From: a virus
Length of the DNA: 64,000 bases
Strand: one strand, 5' to 3'
Virus record (IMG/VR): IMGVR_UViG_3300037245_001837
Span: 1 to 64,000 of that record
Under the pieces are notes generated by a model. The model did not search any database, was not told the DNA's origin, and saw only the letters and a program-made list of their open reading frames with translations. The translations under genes and the position numbers were made by a program. Positions 50,821 through 60,392 of this stretch are shown in pieces (positions within the stretch are counted from its first letter, which is position 1; each line of letters starts with the position of its first letter).

Positions 50821-53214
50821 ATGAGTGATTTAACACCTACATTTCCAGATGATTTTGCCAGTAATGCGGAAAAAAGCAGCTTGGAATACGGAAGAAAAAT
50901 TGGTGAAGCTATTGATGTTCAATGGTTTAACAATCAGCTATCAAATAGAAGAATTTGGATAGATGAAATGAGAAGTTATTCAAGAGGTGAACAAGATACT
51001 TACCAATATAAGAAAACAATTGAAGGTGAAAAGAAGAATCGAGAAAACAGTAATGCAGGAATTCGCACACATAAAATTGATTATGTTACATTAAAAATAT
51101 TACCTTCTTTTAAAGATATTGTCATAAACCCAATTGATGAGGAATTATTTAAACCAAGAGCTGAAGCAATTGATATTTCTGCTGTTAATAAAAAAAAGGA
51201 TTTCTTTAAGAAATTAGATAAACAATTTTTCACAAAAGAATTCTCAGACATAATTAATGAAGGTGTAGGTATTAATTTAAACCCTGCTAATGCACCAAAG
51301 AACGAAAAAGATTTAAATAAAAAAAAGATAGAGTACAAACCTAAAATAGAAATTGCTCAAGAATTAGCTATTGAGAATGTTTTAAAGTTAGAAAATTTTG
51401 AATCTGTAAAAGATAAAATAAATGAAGATTTATTTGATTTAGGTTTCGGAGTTGGGAGACACTACACAGATTATAATGAGGGTATCAAAATAAAATATGT
51501 TGATCCTTACAATTATATTCACAATACTTTCCAAACAGATGACGGTAGAGATATTCGTTATCATGGTATTGTTGAAAAAGATACTATTTCAGGGTTAATA
51601 AAATTAGTTGGAGGAATCAGTAAAGAAAATAAAGATGCTTTAAAAAATGGAGCTGTTGGAGTTTATGAAGGTACTGATGCTTATATTGATGAAGAAGATG
51701 GAAGTAGAATGATTGAATATATTAATTTTTCATATTTAATTGGTGAAGAAAAAATATTTAAGAAATTAAGAAAAAATAAATCAACTAAATTAGTTGATAG
51801 ATCGAAAGACGGTTATAATCCTGCAAATCCAAATAAAAAATTCACTATTCCTTATCAAGTATGGTATGAAGGTGTTTATGTTCCTTCTGCTAAGATAATT
51901 CTACAATGGAGAAAGATACCAAATCAAGTTGAAAAAGAAGTAAATAAGCCGATTTCTCCATTTATTATTTATGCTCCAAAAGTTAAAAGATTATCTGAAA
52001 AAGGTAGCGTAAGATTTGATAGTTTAGTTAATAGAGCAAAGCCTATAATTGATGATATTCATAGAGATTGGTTCAAGTTCCAACAATTAAAAATGGAGCT
52101 AAGACCGAATACTACGGAAATAGATGTTGATGCTATTAATGATATAACTTTAAATGGAACTCCTGTTGCTGCACAAGATGTTTTAGATTTATTTTTTGGA
52201 AGAAGTTTATTATTAAAAAGAGGATTAAATGATGATGGAGAAGTATTACCAAGAGCAATTCAAGAAAATGCAGGAGGTATAAATAATACAGCACTTACTT
52301 TTTTATCAGGTGAGTTTGCAAATAACCTTAATAGGTTAAGACAATTATTAGGAATTAATGAAATTCGTGATGGTGCTGCAAAACCAAATAGTAAAACTGC
52401 TGTTACAGTTCAAAAACTGCTTTTAGCAAGTTCCAATAATCAAACTAGTCATATTGTTAGAGCGAGTTTCCAAATATCACTAAAATTTGCTGAAAGTATT
52501 TCTTATAGATTGTACGATGTACTCACAACACCTGCATTAAAAAATAGATATTTAAGTATTATTGGAAGTAATAATGTTGAATTGTTAGATGAAATAAAAG
52601 AATTGCCAATGCATAAATTTGGTATTTATTTCGACTTCAAGCCAGATAATGAAGAAAGACTTGCTTTTGAGAATTCATTATTAAACTCTTACAATAAAGA
52701 AGAAATTGATGTTGCCCAATATAATATAGCCAGACAAATTAGAAATGCAAAAAGTGCTATAAAATATTTAGAAATAATTATTGAAGATAATGCTAAAATA
52801 GAGCAAGAACAAAAAATTCAAAATATTGAAGCACAAGCGAGAGCTAATGCACAACAAAGCGTTTTAACAGAGCAGACCAAACAACAAACGATAACTGTTC
52901 AATGGGATGTTAAACAGCAAGAAATGTTACTGAAATCTCAAATTGATGAAAGGGCATCTAAACAAGAGGCATTGACAGATGATTTATTAGCTCAAAGACA
53001 ACATGAAAGAGATATTGAATTAGAATTTATTAAATCTGGAACAAAAAAAGAAATTGAAGCAGGAAAAGAAATAGCCAGAAAAGATAGGATAGACCAGACA
53101 AGCACAAATACTTCTGCAATAGCAGACCAAAAATTGAACAAGAAGCAACCTATAGATTTTGAGAACAAATTATCAGGTATATTTGAGAATAACGCATTAC
53201 CAATAAATCAATAA
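50821..53214 (+). CDS. portal protein
   Basis: A 797-residue protein next to TerL with the size of P22-like and crAss-like portals. The N-terminal 110 residues are helical, the middle has mixed strands (IKIKYVDPYNYIHNTF, YHGIVEKDTISGLI), and long C-terminal helices (KIEQEQKIQNIEAQARANAQ and more, residues 650-770) would form the crown and barrel inside the head. It should form the dodecameric DNA channel on which terminase and the neck rings dock. Confidence 0.8.
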   Translation: MSDLTPTFPDDFASNAEKSSLEYGRKIGEAIDVQWFNNQLSNRRIWIDEMRSYSRGEQDTYQYKKTIEGEKKNRENSNAGIRTHKIDYVTLKILPSFKDIVINPIDEELFKPRAEAIDISAVNKKKDFFKKLDKQFFTKEFSDIINEGVGINLNPANAPKNEKDLNKKKIEYKPKIEIAQELAIENVLKLENFESVKDKINEDLFDLGFGVGRHYTDYNEGIKIKYVDPYNYIHNTFQTDDGRDIRYHGIVEKDTISGLIKLVGGISKENKDALKNGAVGVYEGTDAYIDEEDGSRMIEYINFSYLIGEEKIFKKLRKNKSTKLVDRSKDGYNPANPNKKFTIPYQVWYEGVYVPSAKIILQWRKIPNQVEKEVNKPISPFIIYAPKVKRLSEKGSVRFDSLVNRAKPIIDDIHRDWFKFQQLKMELRPNTTEIDVDAINDITLNGTPVAAQDVLDLFFGRSLLLKRGLNDDGEVLPRAIQENAGGINNTALTFLSGEFANNLNRLRQLLGINEIRDGAAKPNSKTAVTVQKLLLASSNNQTSHIVRASFQISLKFAESISYRLYDVLTTPALKNRYLSIIGSNNVELLDEIKELPMHKFGIYFDFKPDNEERLAFENSLLNSYNKEEIDVAQYNIARQIRNAKSAIKYLEIIIEDNAKIEQEQKIQNIEAQARANAQQSVLTEQTKQQTITVQWDVKQQEMLLKSQIDERASKQEALTDDLLAQRQHERDIELEFIKSGTKKEIEAGKEIARKDRIDQTSTNTSAIADQKLNKKQPIDFENKLSGIFENNALPINQ

Positions 53215-53261
53215 ATTCTAAGTTATATTGATTAATTTTAACACCGAAAAAAGATATTATT

Positions 53262-56051
53262 ATGGCTAAAATAAGCAATAAAGATAAGTACCCACTTAGT
53301 AATAATCCAAGTTTAAGTGATTTCATAGTAGGGACAGTGTTTGGTACAAATAAGACAAAGAATTTTAATCTACAGGCATTATTAAGCTTATTAAATGCTT
53401 CTAATGGGTTTAGTAATGTTCAGTATAAATTTTCTTTAGATGAAACAATACACGAAGATGAGACAGGGTTTTTAACTACAAATGGCTCTCAAGTCTCACC
53501 ATCTACTATAAATTTACTTAGATTTAGTACTTTAGATTTAAATGAGGTGGATTTGACAGACTTGTTAACAATCTTTAATAGTAATAGAACTAGTGTATTA
53601 ATAAAACTTTTTGACCCTTCTGATCCTAATTTAATAATTATATTTAAGGTTACTGGGATAGATTTAAGTAATTTAGATTATATTGATTTAAGTGTATCTG
53701 CATATAAATCTATGAGTAATGGTGATTTTGTAGATGAGAAAATATATGGGTTTGAATACTTTATTTTTGAAAATACAGGAGCTAGTAGTATAGATGCTAG
53801 GTATGACGATATACCAGATTTATTAGCTAACCAAGGTAGTCAAGCAGATTTCAACTTATACTATGTCGAGGATGCATCATTAGACCCAACTGTAACTTCT
53901 GGATTTGCTTACTATGAATATTTAGGTACTACATTAGGTACTTTAGCTGATTATCGTAAACTTTCTGAGGAAGAGGTTGCAGAGGAAGTGAGTGTTACTA
54001 ATACTAGTCAACTTATTAATGATGGGGAGGATACAGTTAATCCGTTTTATAGTCTAGTTAATTCTAATAAAGATGATGTTAATTGGACAACAGATGACCT
54101 ACGTGTTTTTGGTAAATTTAATACTGGACTTGCGATTGGTACTGGGATACAGATGTCTTCTGGAGTAATAGAAGCAATTAACAATAATACATTAATACCT
54201 CAACCATTATCATTATCAGGCATTGGGGTTGCACTATATCATAATACTACTAATACGAGCGCAGATAAAAAATTAGAAACTAAAATTACAGGTATTGATA
54301 TTTTTCAAAATTTAGATGTTGACGGAGAAATTACAGCTGCATTAGGGCAAACTGTTTTTCACTCAGGAAATGCGAATAAATCAAGTGTTAACTGGGTTGC
54401 TGATGAATTATTAATAGCATCTGGTTTGACAGGTAGTAATTTAGCACTTCCAAATGATAATAATATAATCACATTATTAACTAACGAAATAGTATTAGGT
54501 AATTTATTGACTAATACATCAATTAAAGGATTGTCTTTTACTTATGAAGATGGGTCAGGAATTAATACAATTTTCCATGCAGGAAACTCTAATAAATCAG
54601 ATGTTAATTGGGCTGCTGATATTTTGTCAGCAAATAACGTAACAAGTGAAAATCAAGCAACATTAAATTCTCATTTAGTAAGATTAGATCAAATGAATTC
54701 TGCCATAGGAGGATTATCTTGGCAACATTCAATTATTAGTCAATTAAACTTTACAACATCTGAACCTGTTTCTCCTAGTGATGGAGACAGATATATAAAT
54801 AATACAACAGGTTTAGGTTCAGTAAGTACAAGTATTACATTTACAATTAATAGAATTTATGAATGGAGTTCTCAGGGTGCAGGGTCTTGGCTTGAATTTA
54901 TACCTCAAGAAGGATGGACTTTATGGGATGAGTCATTAGATACCAATTATACCTTTAATGGTACTGATTGGGTTGAATTTGGTTCAACTGTATCACATAA
55001 TAATACTTTAGGATTACAAGGAGGAACTGCAAGTGAATATTATCACTTGACGGCAGCTCAATATGCAGCTAACGCTTATACCAATGTTAATAACAACTTT
55101 AGTACAGACCAAACAATAACAGGAGACTTAACAATTAATAGTGGAATTTTAAATGGAGTAGGTGCTTTTTTTTCAGCTACTTTAGCAGCATTAAATTTAA
55201 CAGCATCCACTTCTATTTCATCTTCAGGAACTATATCAGCAACATTAGGAATAACAGCCAACGGAGGATCACAGGTTTGGGATGCTAGTAATTTGAACGG
55301 GGCAGCCTTTGATTTTGCAGCTAAGGATGTTGTGGCAAACGGAAATATAAACATAAGCAATGCATCGTTTAAAAAACTAATACTAGATAGAGATACCGCA
55401 ACAGGCTCACATACTATTGAGTTTATGAACAACTCAATTAACTCATGGCAGATATTAGGGGATGAAACTAGTTTTTTTATACGTAACCTTATAAGTGGAG
55501 GAGTTAATTTAATACCTTTTAGTTTAGATTTTTCAACAGGAGACGCAACATTCTCAGGAGAAGTAAACACCCCGAAAATAGGGATAGGAGTAGGGGCGTT
55601 TTCTAATCAGATAAACGCAACGGGAGATACTAATTTACTGTTTAACTCAAACGGAGGTGAATTATTTTTCAATAATGATGTGGCAGATGATTTACAATTT
55701 AATGGGGGTGGCGGTAACGCTATATTTTCAGGAGAAGTAAGAGCAATGAATTTAGCTTTAGGACAAATTAGTAGCGAAATAAACACTCATGACTCAGCAC
55801 TGCATATAAACGTAAGAAATGCAGACGGCTCTAGTACTGATTTTAGAGACTTCTCCATAAGAGATGGGAAGTTTAATGATGTCATGAGGATAACAGGATC
55901 AGATAAGGCTACTGTTTTTTCTGGAAAGGTGACCTCACAAAACTTAAACCTAACAACACTGCCTGTTTTCGCAGATGATACAGCAGCAGCGAGTTTAAGC
56001 CAAGGCGATATTTACAGAACTGTAACAGGTGAATTAAGAATTAAATTATAA
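53262..56051 (+). CDS. tail fibre / receptor-binding protein with repeated modules
   Basis: A 929-residue protein. The first 60 residues (KDKYPLSNNPSLSDFIVGTV) look like a virion anchor. A module recurs three times at about residues 267, 368 and 443 as N-(S/A)-NK-x-x-VNW-x-x-D-x-L (NSNKDDVNWTTDDLRVF, NANKSSVNWVADELLIA, NSNKSDVNWAADIL), two of them led by FHSGN or FHAGN. A second fibre motif GGTASEYYHLTAAQYAANAY lies near residue 588. The C-terminal third is a beta-rich Gly/Ser/Asn spike. Likely receptor-binding fibre. Confidence 0.75.
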   Translation: MAKISNKDKYPLSNNPSLSDFIVGTVFGTNKTKNFNLQALLSLLNASNGFSNVQYKFSLDETIHEDETGFLTTNGSQVSPSTINLLRFSTLDLNEVDLTDLLTIFNSNRTSVLIKLFDPSDPNLIIIFKVTGIDLSNLDYIDLSVSAYKSMSNGDFVDEKIYGFEYFIFENTGASSIDARYDDIPDLLANQGSQADFNLYYVEDASLDPTVTSGFAYYEYLGTTLGTLADYRKLSEEEVAEEVSVTNTSQLINDGEDTVNPFYSLVNSNKDDVNWTTDDLRVFGKFNTGLAIGTGIQMSSGVIEAINNNTLIPQPLSLSGIGVALYHNTTNTSADKKLETKITGIDIFQNLDVDGEITAALGQTVFHSGNANKSSVNWVADELLIASGLTGSNLALPNDNNIITLLTNEIVLGNLLTNTSIKGLSFTYEDGSGINTIFHAGNSNKSDVNWAADILSANNVTSENQATLNSHLVRLDQMNSAIGGLSWQHSIISQLNFTTSEPVSPSDGDRYINNTTGLGSVSTSITFTINRIYEWSSQGAGSWLEFIPQEGWTLWDESLDTNYTFNGTDWVEFGSTVSHNNTLGLQGGTASEYYHLTAAQYAANAYTNVNNNFSTDQTITGDLTINSGILNGVGAFFSATLAALNLTASTSISSSGTISATLGITANGGSQVWDASNLNGAAFDFAAKDVVANGNINISNASFKKLILDRDTATGSHTIEFMNNSINSWQILGDETSFFIRNLISGGVNLIPFSLDFSTGDATFSGEVNTPKIGIGVGAFSNQINATGDTNLLFNSNGGELFFNNDVADDLQFNGGGGNAIFSGEVRAMNLALGQISSEINTHDSALHINVRNADGSSTDFRDFSIRDGKFNDVMRITGSDKATVFSGKVTSQNLNLTTLPVFADDTAAASLSQGDIYRTVTGELRIKL

Positions 56052-56575
56052 TGAAAATAAACAACCCATATACAAGACAATTAATATACGGCTTAATATT
56101 CTTAGGTATGTATATTATTGCTCCTTTGTTTTTCAGTTACACGGTCAAAGGTCGTGCAAATGTTAGACTTAGAAAAGATAGATCAAAATGGCATAAATTC
56201 CTTTGGTTATTTTTGAATGACACTAAAAAATCAAGTAATGAAGATATTGATTATGGAGACTACGGAAGATTCTCACATAATTGGATTGGCGCAATTAAGC
56301 AGAATCTATTCAGAAATTCTCATTGGAACTTTAAAATAAATTACCTACTACCAAATAAAGGTACACCAACAAACGTAAAAGGAAACATGACTTTATGTAA
56401 CTTGACCAAGTATGGCAAACAATCAGCCACCTATAATATCAACGGAGAAGAATACTTTAGGGCATCTTACACAGGAGATATAGTAGGGTGTAGGGTAAAC
56501 TACCAGATAGGTGCAACAACTAACAGGTATTTATATAAGGTAAGGTTATCAAGGGATATAAAAAAGAATAAATAG
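56051..56575 (+). CDS. membrane-anchored phage protein after the fibre gene (174 aa)
   Basis: Starts at the last base of the fibre gene stop. One N-terminal membrane segment (LIYGLIFLGMYIIAPLFF, residues 11-28) is followed by a globular part with HKFLWLFLNDTK, RNSHWNFKINYLL and YLYKVRLSRD. This WFLN-D plus RN-x-x-x-NF pattern belongs to a family of small phage membrane proteins near tail and lysis genes; the function is unknown. Confidence 0.7.
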   Translation: MKINNPYTRQLIYGLIFLGMYIIAPLFFSYTVKGRANVRLRKDRSKWHKFLWLFLNDTKKSSNEDIDYGDYGRFSHNWIGAIKQNLFRNSHWNFKINYLLPNKGTPTNVKGNMTLCNLTKYGKQSATYNINGEEYFRASYTGDIVGCRVNYQIGATTNRYLYKVRLSRDIKKNK

Positions 56576-56610
56576 TAGTATAAAAATAATAAACTTTAAA
56601 TAAATAAATC

Positions 56611-56802
56611 ATGAATACAGGTAAAAAAACAAATTTAGTAGGGTACTTTGCATTAGTAATAATATTAATATCATTAGTAGCTATGTTCTTTGAAAAGATT
56701 ACAGGAACAGAGTTTGTATCTATAATGGGTGGTGTTGGTACTTTTACTGGAGTGATGATTTCATTCCTTACAAAAACACATAGTTACGAAAAAAAAGATT
56801 AA
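56611..56802 (+). CDS. holin candidate (63 aa, two membrane segments)
   Basis: Two hydrophobic segments at about residues 9-25 (LVGYFALVIILISLVAMFF) and 33-50 (FVSIMGGVGTFTGVMISF), a short turn and a charged C-terminus (THSYEKKD), the layout of a class II holin. It begins the run of lysis-type genes. Function inferred from topology and context. Confidence 0.6.
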   Translation: MNTGKKTNLVGYFALVIILISLVAMFFEKITGTEFVSIMGGVGTFTGVMISFLTKTHSYEKKD

Positions 56803-56838
56803 CTTAAACCAAATTAATACTTCATAAAAACCCTCACA

Positions 56839-57234
56839 ATGAAAAAATCTAATACGTGTGCAATTCACGATAAAGAAATTAGTGATATTAAAATTGAATT
56901 CAGTGAGTTTAAAACTGAATTCGGTGGATTTAAAGTTACTGTGTCAAAAAAGTTAGATGAATTAATGATATTGGTTAATAAACCTATTTTTAAAGATAGC
57001 CAAGTAGCAGGAATTGTTATAATGGCAGTTGTTTATACTATTATGGTTATGATGTATCTAACACCTACAAGTGCAAAAGCAGATGCTAATGAAAAAGATA
57101 ATTTAAGGCAAGATAAAGAAATTATCAAACAAGAAAAAAAAAGTGCCGAAATAATAACATTGCTTTTAGATATTAAAGAAATTGTTGATAAAAATGAAGG
57201 AGCAAAAGAAGCTGAAGCTAAAATTAAACAATAA
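56839..57234 (+). CDS. single-pass coiled-coil membrane protein, lysis accessory or holin candidate
   Basis: A membrane segment at about residues 57-74 (VAGIVIMAVVYTIMVMMYL) lies between two helical charged regions; the first (EFSEFKTEFGGFKV) and the last (KDNLRQDKEIIKQEKKSAE) are coiled coil. Its stop shares a base with the lysin start. It may work with the two-segment protein before it as holin and antiholin. Confidence 0.6.
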   Translation: MKKSNTCAIHDKEISDIKIEFSEFKTEFGGFKVTVSKKLDELMILVNKPIFKDSQVAGIVIMAVVYTIMVMMYLTPTSAKADANEKDNLRQDKEIIKQEKKSAEIITLLLDIKEIVDKNEGAKEAEAKIKQ

Positions 57235-57836
57235 TGACTAACGTAAAAAATTACACAGACAAGCAATTAATTGACAGGATGAAATCTTTAGATAGTTTTC
57301 GTTATGTTCCTAGAACACCTCACTTAATAGTGGTAAGAAGCAATGAAGATGAGCCTAACAAATACGATGATAAGCTTTATCTCTTTATTGGAGAGAATTG
57401 CATATCTGTAATGTCTTGCACTTCTAATTCTGGAACTTACGGTTTGCGTAATTTTTTTAGATGGAATAAAAAAGGAACTGCTGTAATAAAATTTGATGAA
57501 GTTTATTATAATTCATTTCTGAAATCAGATGGAATGTCCATAAGACATCATAGAGGCAAAATGCAATGCTTACGTCAAATAGCTCCTTTAAAATATTATC
57601 GAGATAATAATAGAGACAATAAAATAAATGAATCTGGAGTAGTCTATGAAGCAAATAACAGTACAAACGTACATTGTAATTCATACACTAGTAAAAAAGG
57701 AATTAATTCTTGGTTTATTGGACGGTGGGGAACTGGTTGTACAGTAATTAATAATCTTACAAGATATTGGGATGTTTTAATGGTGAGAATTAAATACAAC
57801 CAACTAATAACATATACAGGATTAAAAGAATTCTAA
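57234..57836 (+). CDS. putative endolysin with L,D-transpeptidase-like motif
   Basis: A 200-residue protein without a signal peptide, in the lysis cassette. The segment NVHCNSYTSKKGINSW then FIGRWGTGCTVINN (H147, C169) matches the H-x(n)-(S/T)-x-GC-x-(I/V) catalytic core of L,D-transpeptidase-fold enzymes, which can also cleave peptidoglycan cross-links. An upstream segment KYYRDNNRDNKIN is typical of phage lysins that carry this core. It should reach the periplasm through the holin. The neighbours on both sides overlap it by one base. Confidence 0.65.
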   Translation: MTNVKNYTDKQLIDRMKSLDSFRYVPRTPHLIVVRSNEDEPNKYDDKLYLFIGENCISVMSCTSNSGTYGLRNFFRWNKKGTAVIKFDEVYYNSFLKSDGMSIRHHRGKMQCLRQIAPLKYYRDNNRDNKINESGVVYEANNSTNVHCNSYTSKKGINSWFIGRWGTGCTVINNLTRYWDVLMVRIKYNQLITYTGLKEF

Positions 57837-58171
57837 TGAAAAATAAAATATTAATTGGCTTATTTGCTATTCTAACTATTGGTATAGTTGCTCAATACTT
57901 TATTTACAAAAATGAAGTATCTTTTTTGGAGCAGGAAAATTTAGATTTACTTGAAGAAAAGAAAACCGATCTAAAAAAAGTTAGAGATTCTGCATTCGTA
58001 AAAATAAATGAAATAACTGTTAATTCTAAAAATAGATTTGATAGTATAGCAAATATTCCACCAATAATTAAATGGTATCCTTATGAAAAACCTATTTTTA
58101 TTAATCGTGATGTTGATTCCGCTTTGGACATTATCTCAAGATATAACTACAACTCAGAGAAATCGAATTGA
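57836..58171 (+). CDS. inner-membrane spanin-like protein
   Basis: An N-terminal membrane anchor (ILIGLFAILTIGIVAQYFIY, residues 4-23) is followed by a coiled coil (EVSFLEQENLDLLEEKKTDL) and a periplasmic tail of 111 residues in total, the plan of an Rz-type i-spanin. The next gene starts 89 bp before its end in another frame, as Rz/Rz1 pairs do. Confidence 0.65.
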   Translation: MKNKILIGLFAILTIGIVAQYFIYKNEVSFLEQENLDLLEEKKTDLKKVRDSAFVKINEITVNSKNRFDSIANIPPIIKWYPYEKPIFINRDVDSALDIISRYNYNSEKSN

Positions 58172-58613
58172 CAGCATTTTTACAGCCGAAAAGATAATTG
58201 ACATATCCAAAGGTCTTTCAAACGAAAAACTGCAAGATAGCGTTATAAAAGTGCGTGACAATCAAATAAAAGAGCTTCAAGATAAAGTTGCTCTTTTAAA
58301 AAAAGAACACACTAATACTTTAATAGAAATAGCTAAACATAATAAAACTGCTGAAGAAACAACTAGTACGGTTGATGATATTTCAGACAATCAATTAAAA
58401 AAAGAAAAAAACAAATGGAAAGGATTGCATTTATATGGAGGTGTGGAAATTCCTCAATTCAAATTCAATGAGCCAAATTTCAATACAGAATTAATGTATG
58501 AGTTGGAAAGATTTGAATTTGGAGTAAAAGGAGAGTTTGGTAAACTTGATATTGAAAAAGAAACTGGATACAATTTCAATTACTATTTAAAGCTTCGATA
58601 TAAGTTTTTTTAA
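58083..58613 (+). CDS. exported spanin-partner candidate with outer-membrane-like C-terminus
   Basis: A signal peptide (MKNLFLLIVMLIPLWTLSQD) without a lipobox Cys is followed by a coiled coil (residues 30-95, DSVIKVRDNQIKELQDKVAL). The last 65 residues alternate hydrophobic and polar residues (GLHLYGGVEIPQFKF, FEFGVKGEFGKLDI) and end NYYLKLRYKFF, like the terminal strand and final Phe of an outer-membrane beta protein. It starts within the i-spanin gene. It would be an unusual o-spanin that inserts in the outer membrane by strands rather than lipids. Confidence 0.6.
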   Translation: MKNLFLLIVMLIPLWTLSQDITTTQRNRIDSIFTAEKIIDISKGLSNEKLQDSVIKVRDNQIKELQDKVALLKKEHTNTLIEIAKHNKTAEETTSTVDDISDNQLKKEKNKWKGLHLYGGVEIPQFKFNEPNFNTELMYELERFEFGVKGEFGKLDIEKETGYNFNYYLKLRYKFF

Positions 58614-58647
58614 AGTACTTTTATCGTAATTATAAAAAATAAACGCC

Positions 58648-59649
58648 ATGTCAAAACAATTTAAAACATCGAATAATTATTTTGTAATTACAGATACAAA
58701 GACAGGAGTTGAGGAACTTAGAAATGCGAAAAATAATATTTACTATAAAATTGCAGGAAAGAATGTTCATTTCTACGAAAAATCAACAGGTAAAACGGAG
58801 TCAGTAAATATTTATAACAAAGATAATGTAGTAAATGGAAATAACGAAGATAGTACATTCACAACATTAGCAGAGTTACAGATTTTCTTAGATAAGAATA
58901 CAGGATCAGAAGCTCCTTTAGATGTTGTATTACAAGATTCAGAAGCTCCTTTAATGATTGTTGAGGCATCTAAACTTATCACTGAAACTACAGTAGCTAT
59001 AATAACAGCTAAAAACGACTATATAGTAAATGTAGCAGACGCTACTAGTTTTGCAACAGGGCAATATTTAACAATATACAACGAGGTAGCTAATAGGGTG
59101 TTTTTTGCGAAGGTGATATTAGTTGATGTTTTGGCTATTACAATAAACGTACCTTTAGATTTCGAGTTTGCGGTAGGTTCCTTTGTATCTATAGGAGATT
59201 TAAACATGAATTTAGACGGTAGCAGTACCCCTCAAATATTCGGAATAAGAAACCCAACTGGTGTAGATATACCACTTGCTTATGATATAACCAGAATTAT
59301 ATTTACATGCGAATGTAACTCGTCATTAGATTTATCCAAGTTTGGAGACATTGCAGGTGGAATAGCAAGAGGATTAATAGTACGTAAAGTAGATGGTACA
59401 TATAGAAATGTATTTCATTTTAAAACAAATAGGGAATTAAAATCTAAATGTTTTGATTTTGATATTGAGACAGCCATAGGAAACGCTAAGGATGGTTTTT
59501 CAGCTCGTATAACTTTCGCAGGTCAGAATAAGATGGGCGCAGTTATAAGATTAAAAGAGGACGAGGATTTGCAGTTTCTAGTACAAGACCCTTTAGAAAC
59601 TTTACATTTCTTAGGTGCAACCGTAGAGGGAAGCGAAGTGATAGATTAA
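58648..59649 (+). CDS. structural protein candidate, possible fibre or decoration protein (333 aa)
   Basis: A beta-rich protein with no signal peptide. The first 80 residues resemble small phage adaptor domains (KQFKTSNNYFVITDTKTGVE), the middle is Val/Ala/Thr-rich strands (DYIVNVADATSFATGQYLTI) like carbohydrate-binding or fibre modules. It follows the lysis cassette, where several phages encode secondary tail or head fibre proteins. A terminator follows within the convergent gene. Confidence 0.6.
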   Translation: MSKQFKTSNNYFVITDTKTGVEELRNAKNNIYYKIAGKNVHFYEKSTGKTESVNIYNKDNVVNGNNEDSTFTTLAELQIFLDKNTGSEAPLDVVLQDSEAPLMIVEASKLITETTVAIITAKNDYIVNVADATSFATGQYLTIYNEVANRVFFAKVILVDVLAITINVPLDFEFAVGSFVSIGDLNMNLDGSSTPQIFGIRNPTGVDIPLAYDITRIIFTCECNSSLDLSKFGDIAGGIARGLIVRKVDGTYRNVFHFKTNRELKSKCFDFDIETAIGNAKDGFSARITFAGQNKMGAVIRLKEDEDLQFLVQDPLETLHFLGATVEGSEVID

Positions 59650-59654
59650 TATAT

Positions 59655-59966
59655 TTAAATAGAAATATAACCAACAACATCTCCAGTAATGTAGATGTTG
59701 TTTTTTTCTACAACATATTCTTCAACATTCCTTATTGAACCATCTAATATTGATTGATAAAAATGAGAAATAACCTTAGTAGGCGTAAATATAACTTCAA
59801 GATTGTTTTCATCTATCATTGTTGGGTTTAAAACCAAATCCTTATGCTTTATATCATTTGAACAAAAAACAACACCAGAATGGTTTATTTCGCCTTTTTG
59901 TTTAACGATATAAACTATTGAGTGTTCCGTAAATTTTATGTCAATTGCAATTAATTCTATTTTCAT
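59655..59966 (-). CDS. hypothetical protein (103 aa)
   Basis: The ATG at 59966 (TAATT-ATG after the upstream stop) is preferred over a start 33 bp earlier inside the neighbour. The product is strand-rich (KIELIAIDIKFTEHSIVYIV, YITGDVVGYISI). No known motif. Its 3' end carries the hairpin that terminates the convergent + strand gene. Confidence 0.6.
   Translation of the reverse strand: MKIELIAIDIKFTEHSIVYIVKQKGEINHSGVVFCSNDIKHKDLVLNPTMIDENNLEVIFTPTKVISHFYQSILDGSIRNVEEYVVEKNNIYITGDVVGYISI
59673..59707 (+). terminator. rho-independent terminator of the late operon
   Basis: AACAACATCT (59673-59682) pairs with AGATGTTGTT (59693-59702) around CCAGTAATGT and is followed by a T-run. It lies inside the coding end of the minus-strand gene, which preserves both the stop signal and the protein. 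Confidence 0.8.
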
Positions 59967-59968
59967 AA

Positions 59969-60331
59969 TTAGTCTATTCTTTTTTTTAATGATTGACAAA
60001 TTTTATATAAGCCAAACATTTTAGGAGTTAAATATTTTGGAGGGTAATTATAAACCATAGCCATATTACTTATGTAATGCAGCTTGTTTGTTTTAATTAA
60101 ATTTTCAGATTCTCGTTGCTCATTAAGAAATGAATTGCATTTTAGAATTTTAAATACCTCATCAATATTAAATTTATCCAGAAGAGGTTCAAATAAATAC
60201 AGCCTTTTATACTTGCTTGGCTTCATACTATATATTACATTAGAGCCAATGATTTTCTTACAAAGATCGTAAGATTGAATCTTTGTATCATATATTTTAT
60301 TACCGTCAATTAAAAATCCATTTTTAATCAC
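59969..60331 (-). CDS. hypothetical protein (120 aa), GTG start
   Basis: The frame opens with GTG at 60331 (no ATG is available after the upstream in-frame TAA). The product is basic with many Tyr and Cys residues (KRLYLFEPLLDKFNIDEVFK, NMAMVYNYPPKYLTPKMFGL). No family recognised. It is followed by a second minus-strand gene with a TAATT-ATG junction. Confidence 0.6.
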   Translation of the reverse strand: MIKNGFLIDGNKIYDTKIQSYDLCKKIIGSNVIYSMKPSKYKRLYLFEPLLDKFNIDEVFKILKCNSFLNEQRESENLIKTNKLHYISNMAMVYNYPPKYLTPKMFGLYKICQSLKKRID

Positions 60332-60363
60332 TTGATTATCAGTATTAAATTATAAATATTAAA

Positions 60364-60371
60364 CAAATATA
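60364..60371 (-). promoter_or_regulatory. minus-strand promoter -7 box candidate
   Basis: On the minus strand the bases read TATATTTG, a full match to TAnnTTTG, 32 bp before the GTG at 60331. A GTG lies 18 bp upstream of it, overlapping the -33 element of the divergent promoter, so the two probably compete or are co-regulated. Confidence 0.5.
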
Positions 60372-60392
60372 AGGAATATTATTAAAAAACAC

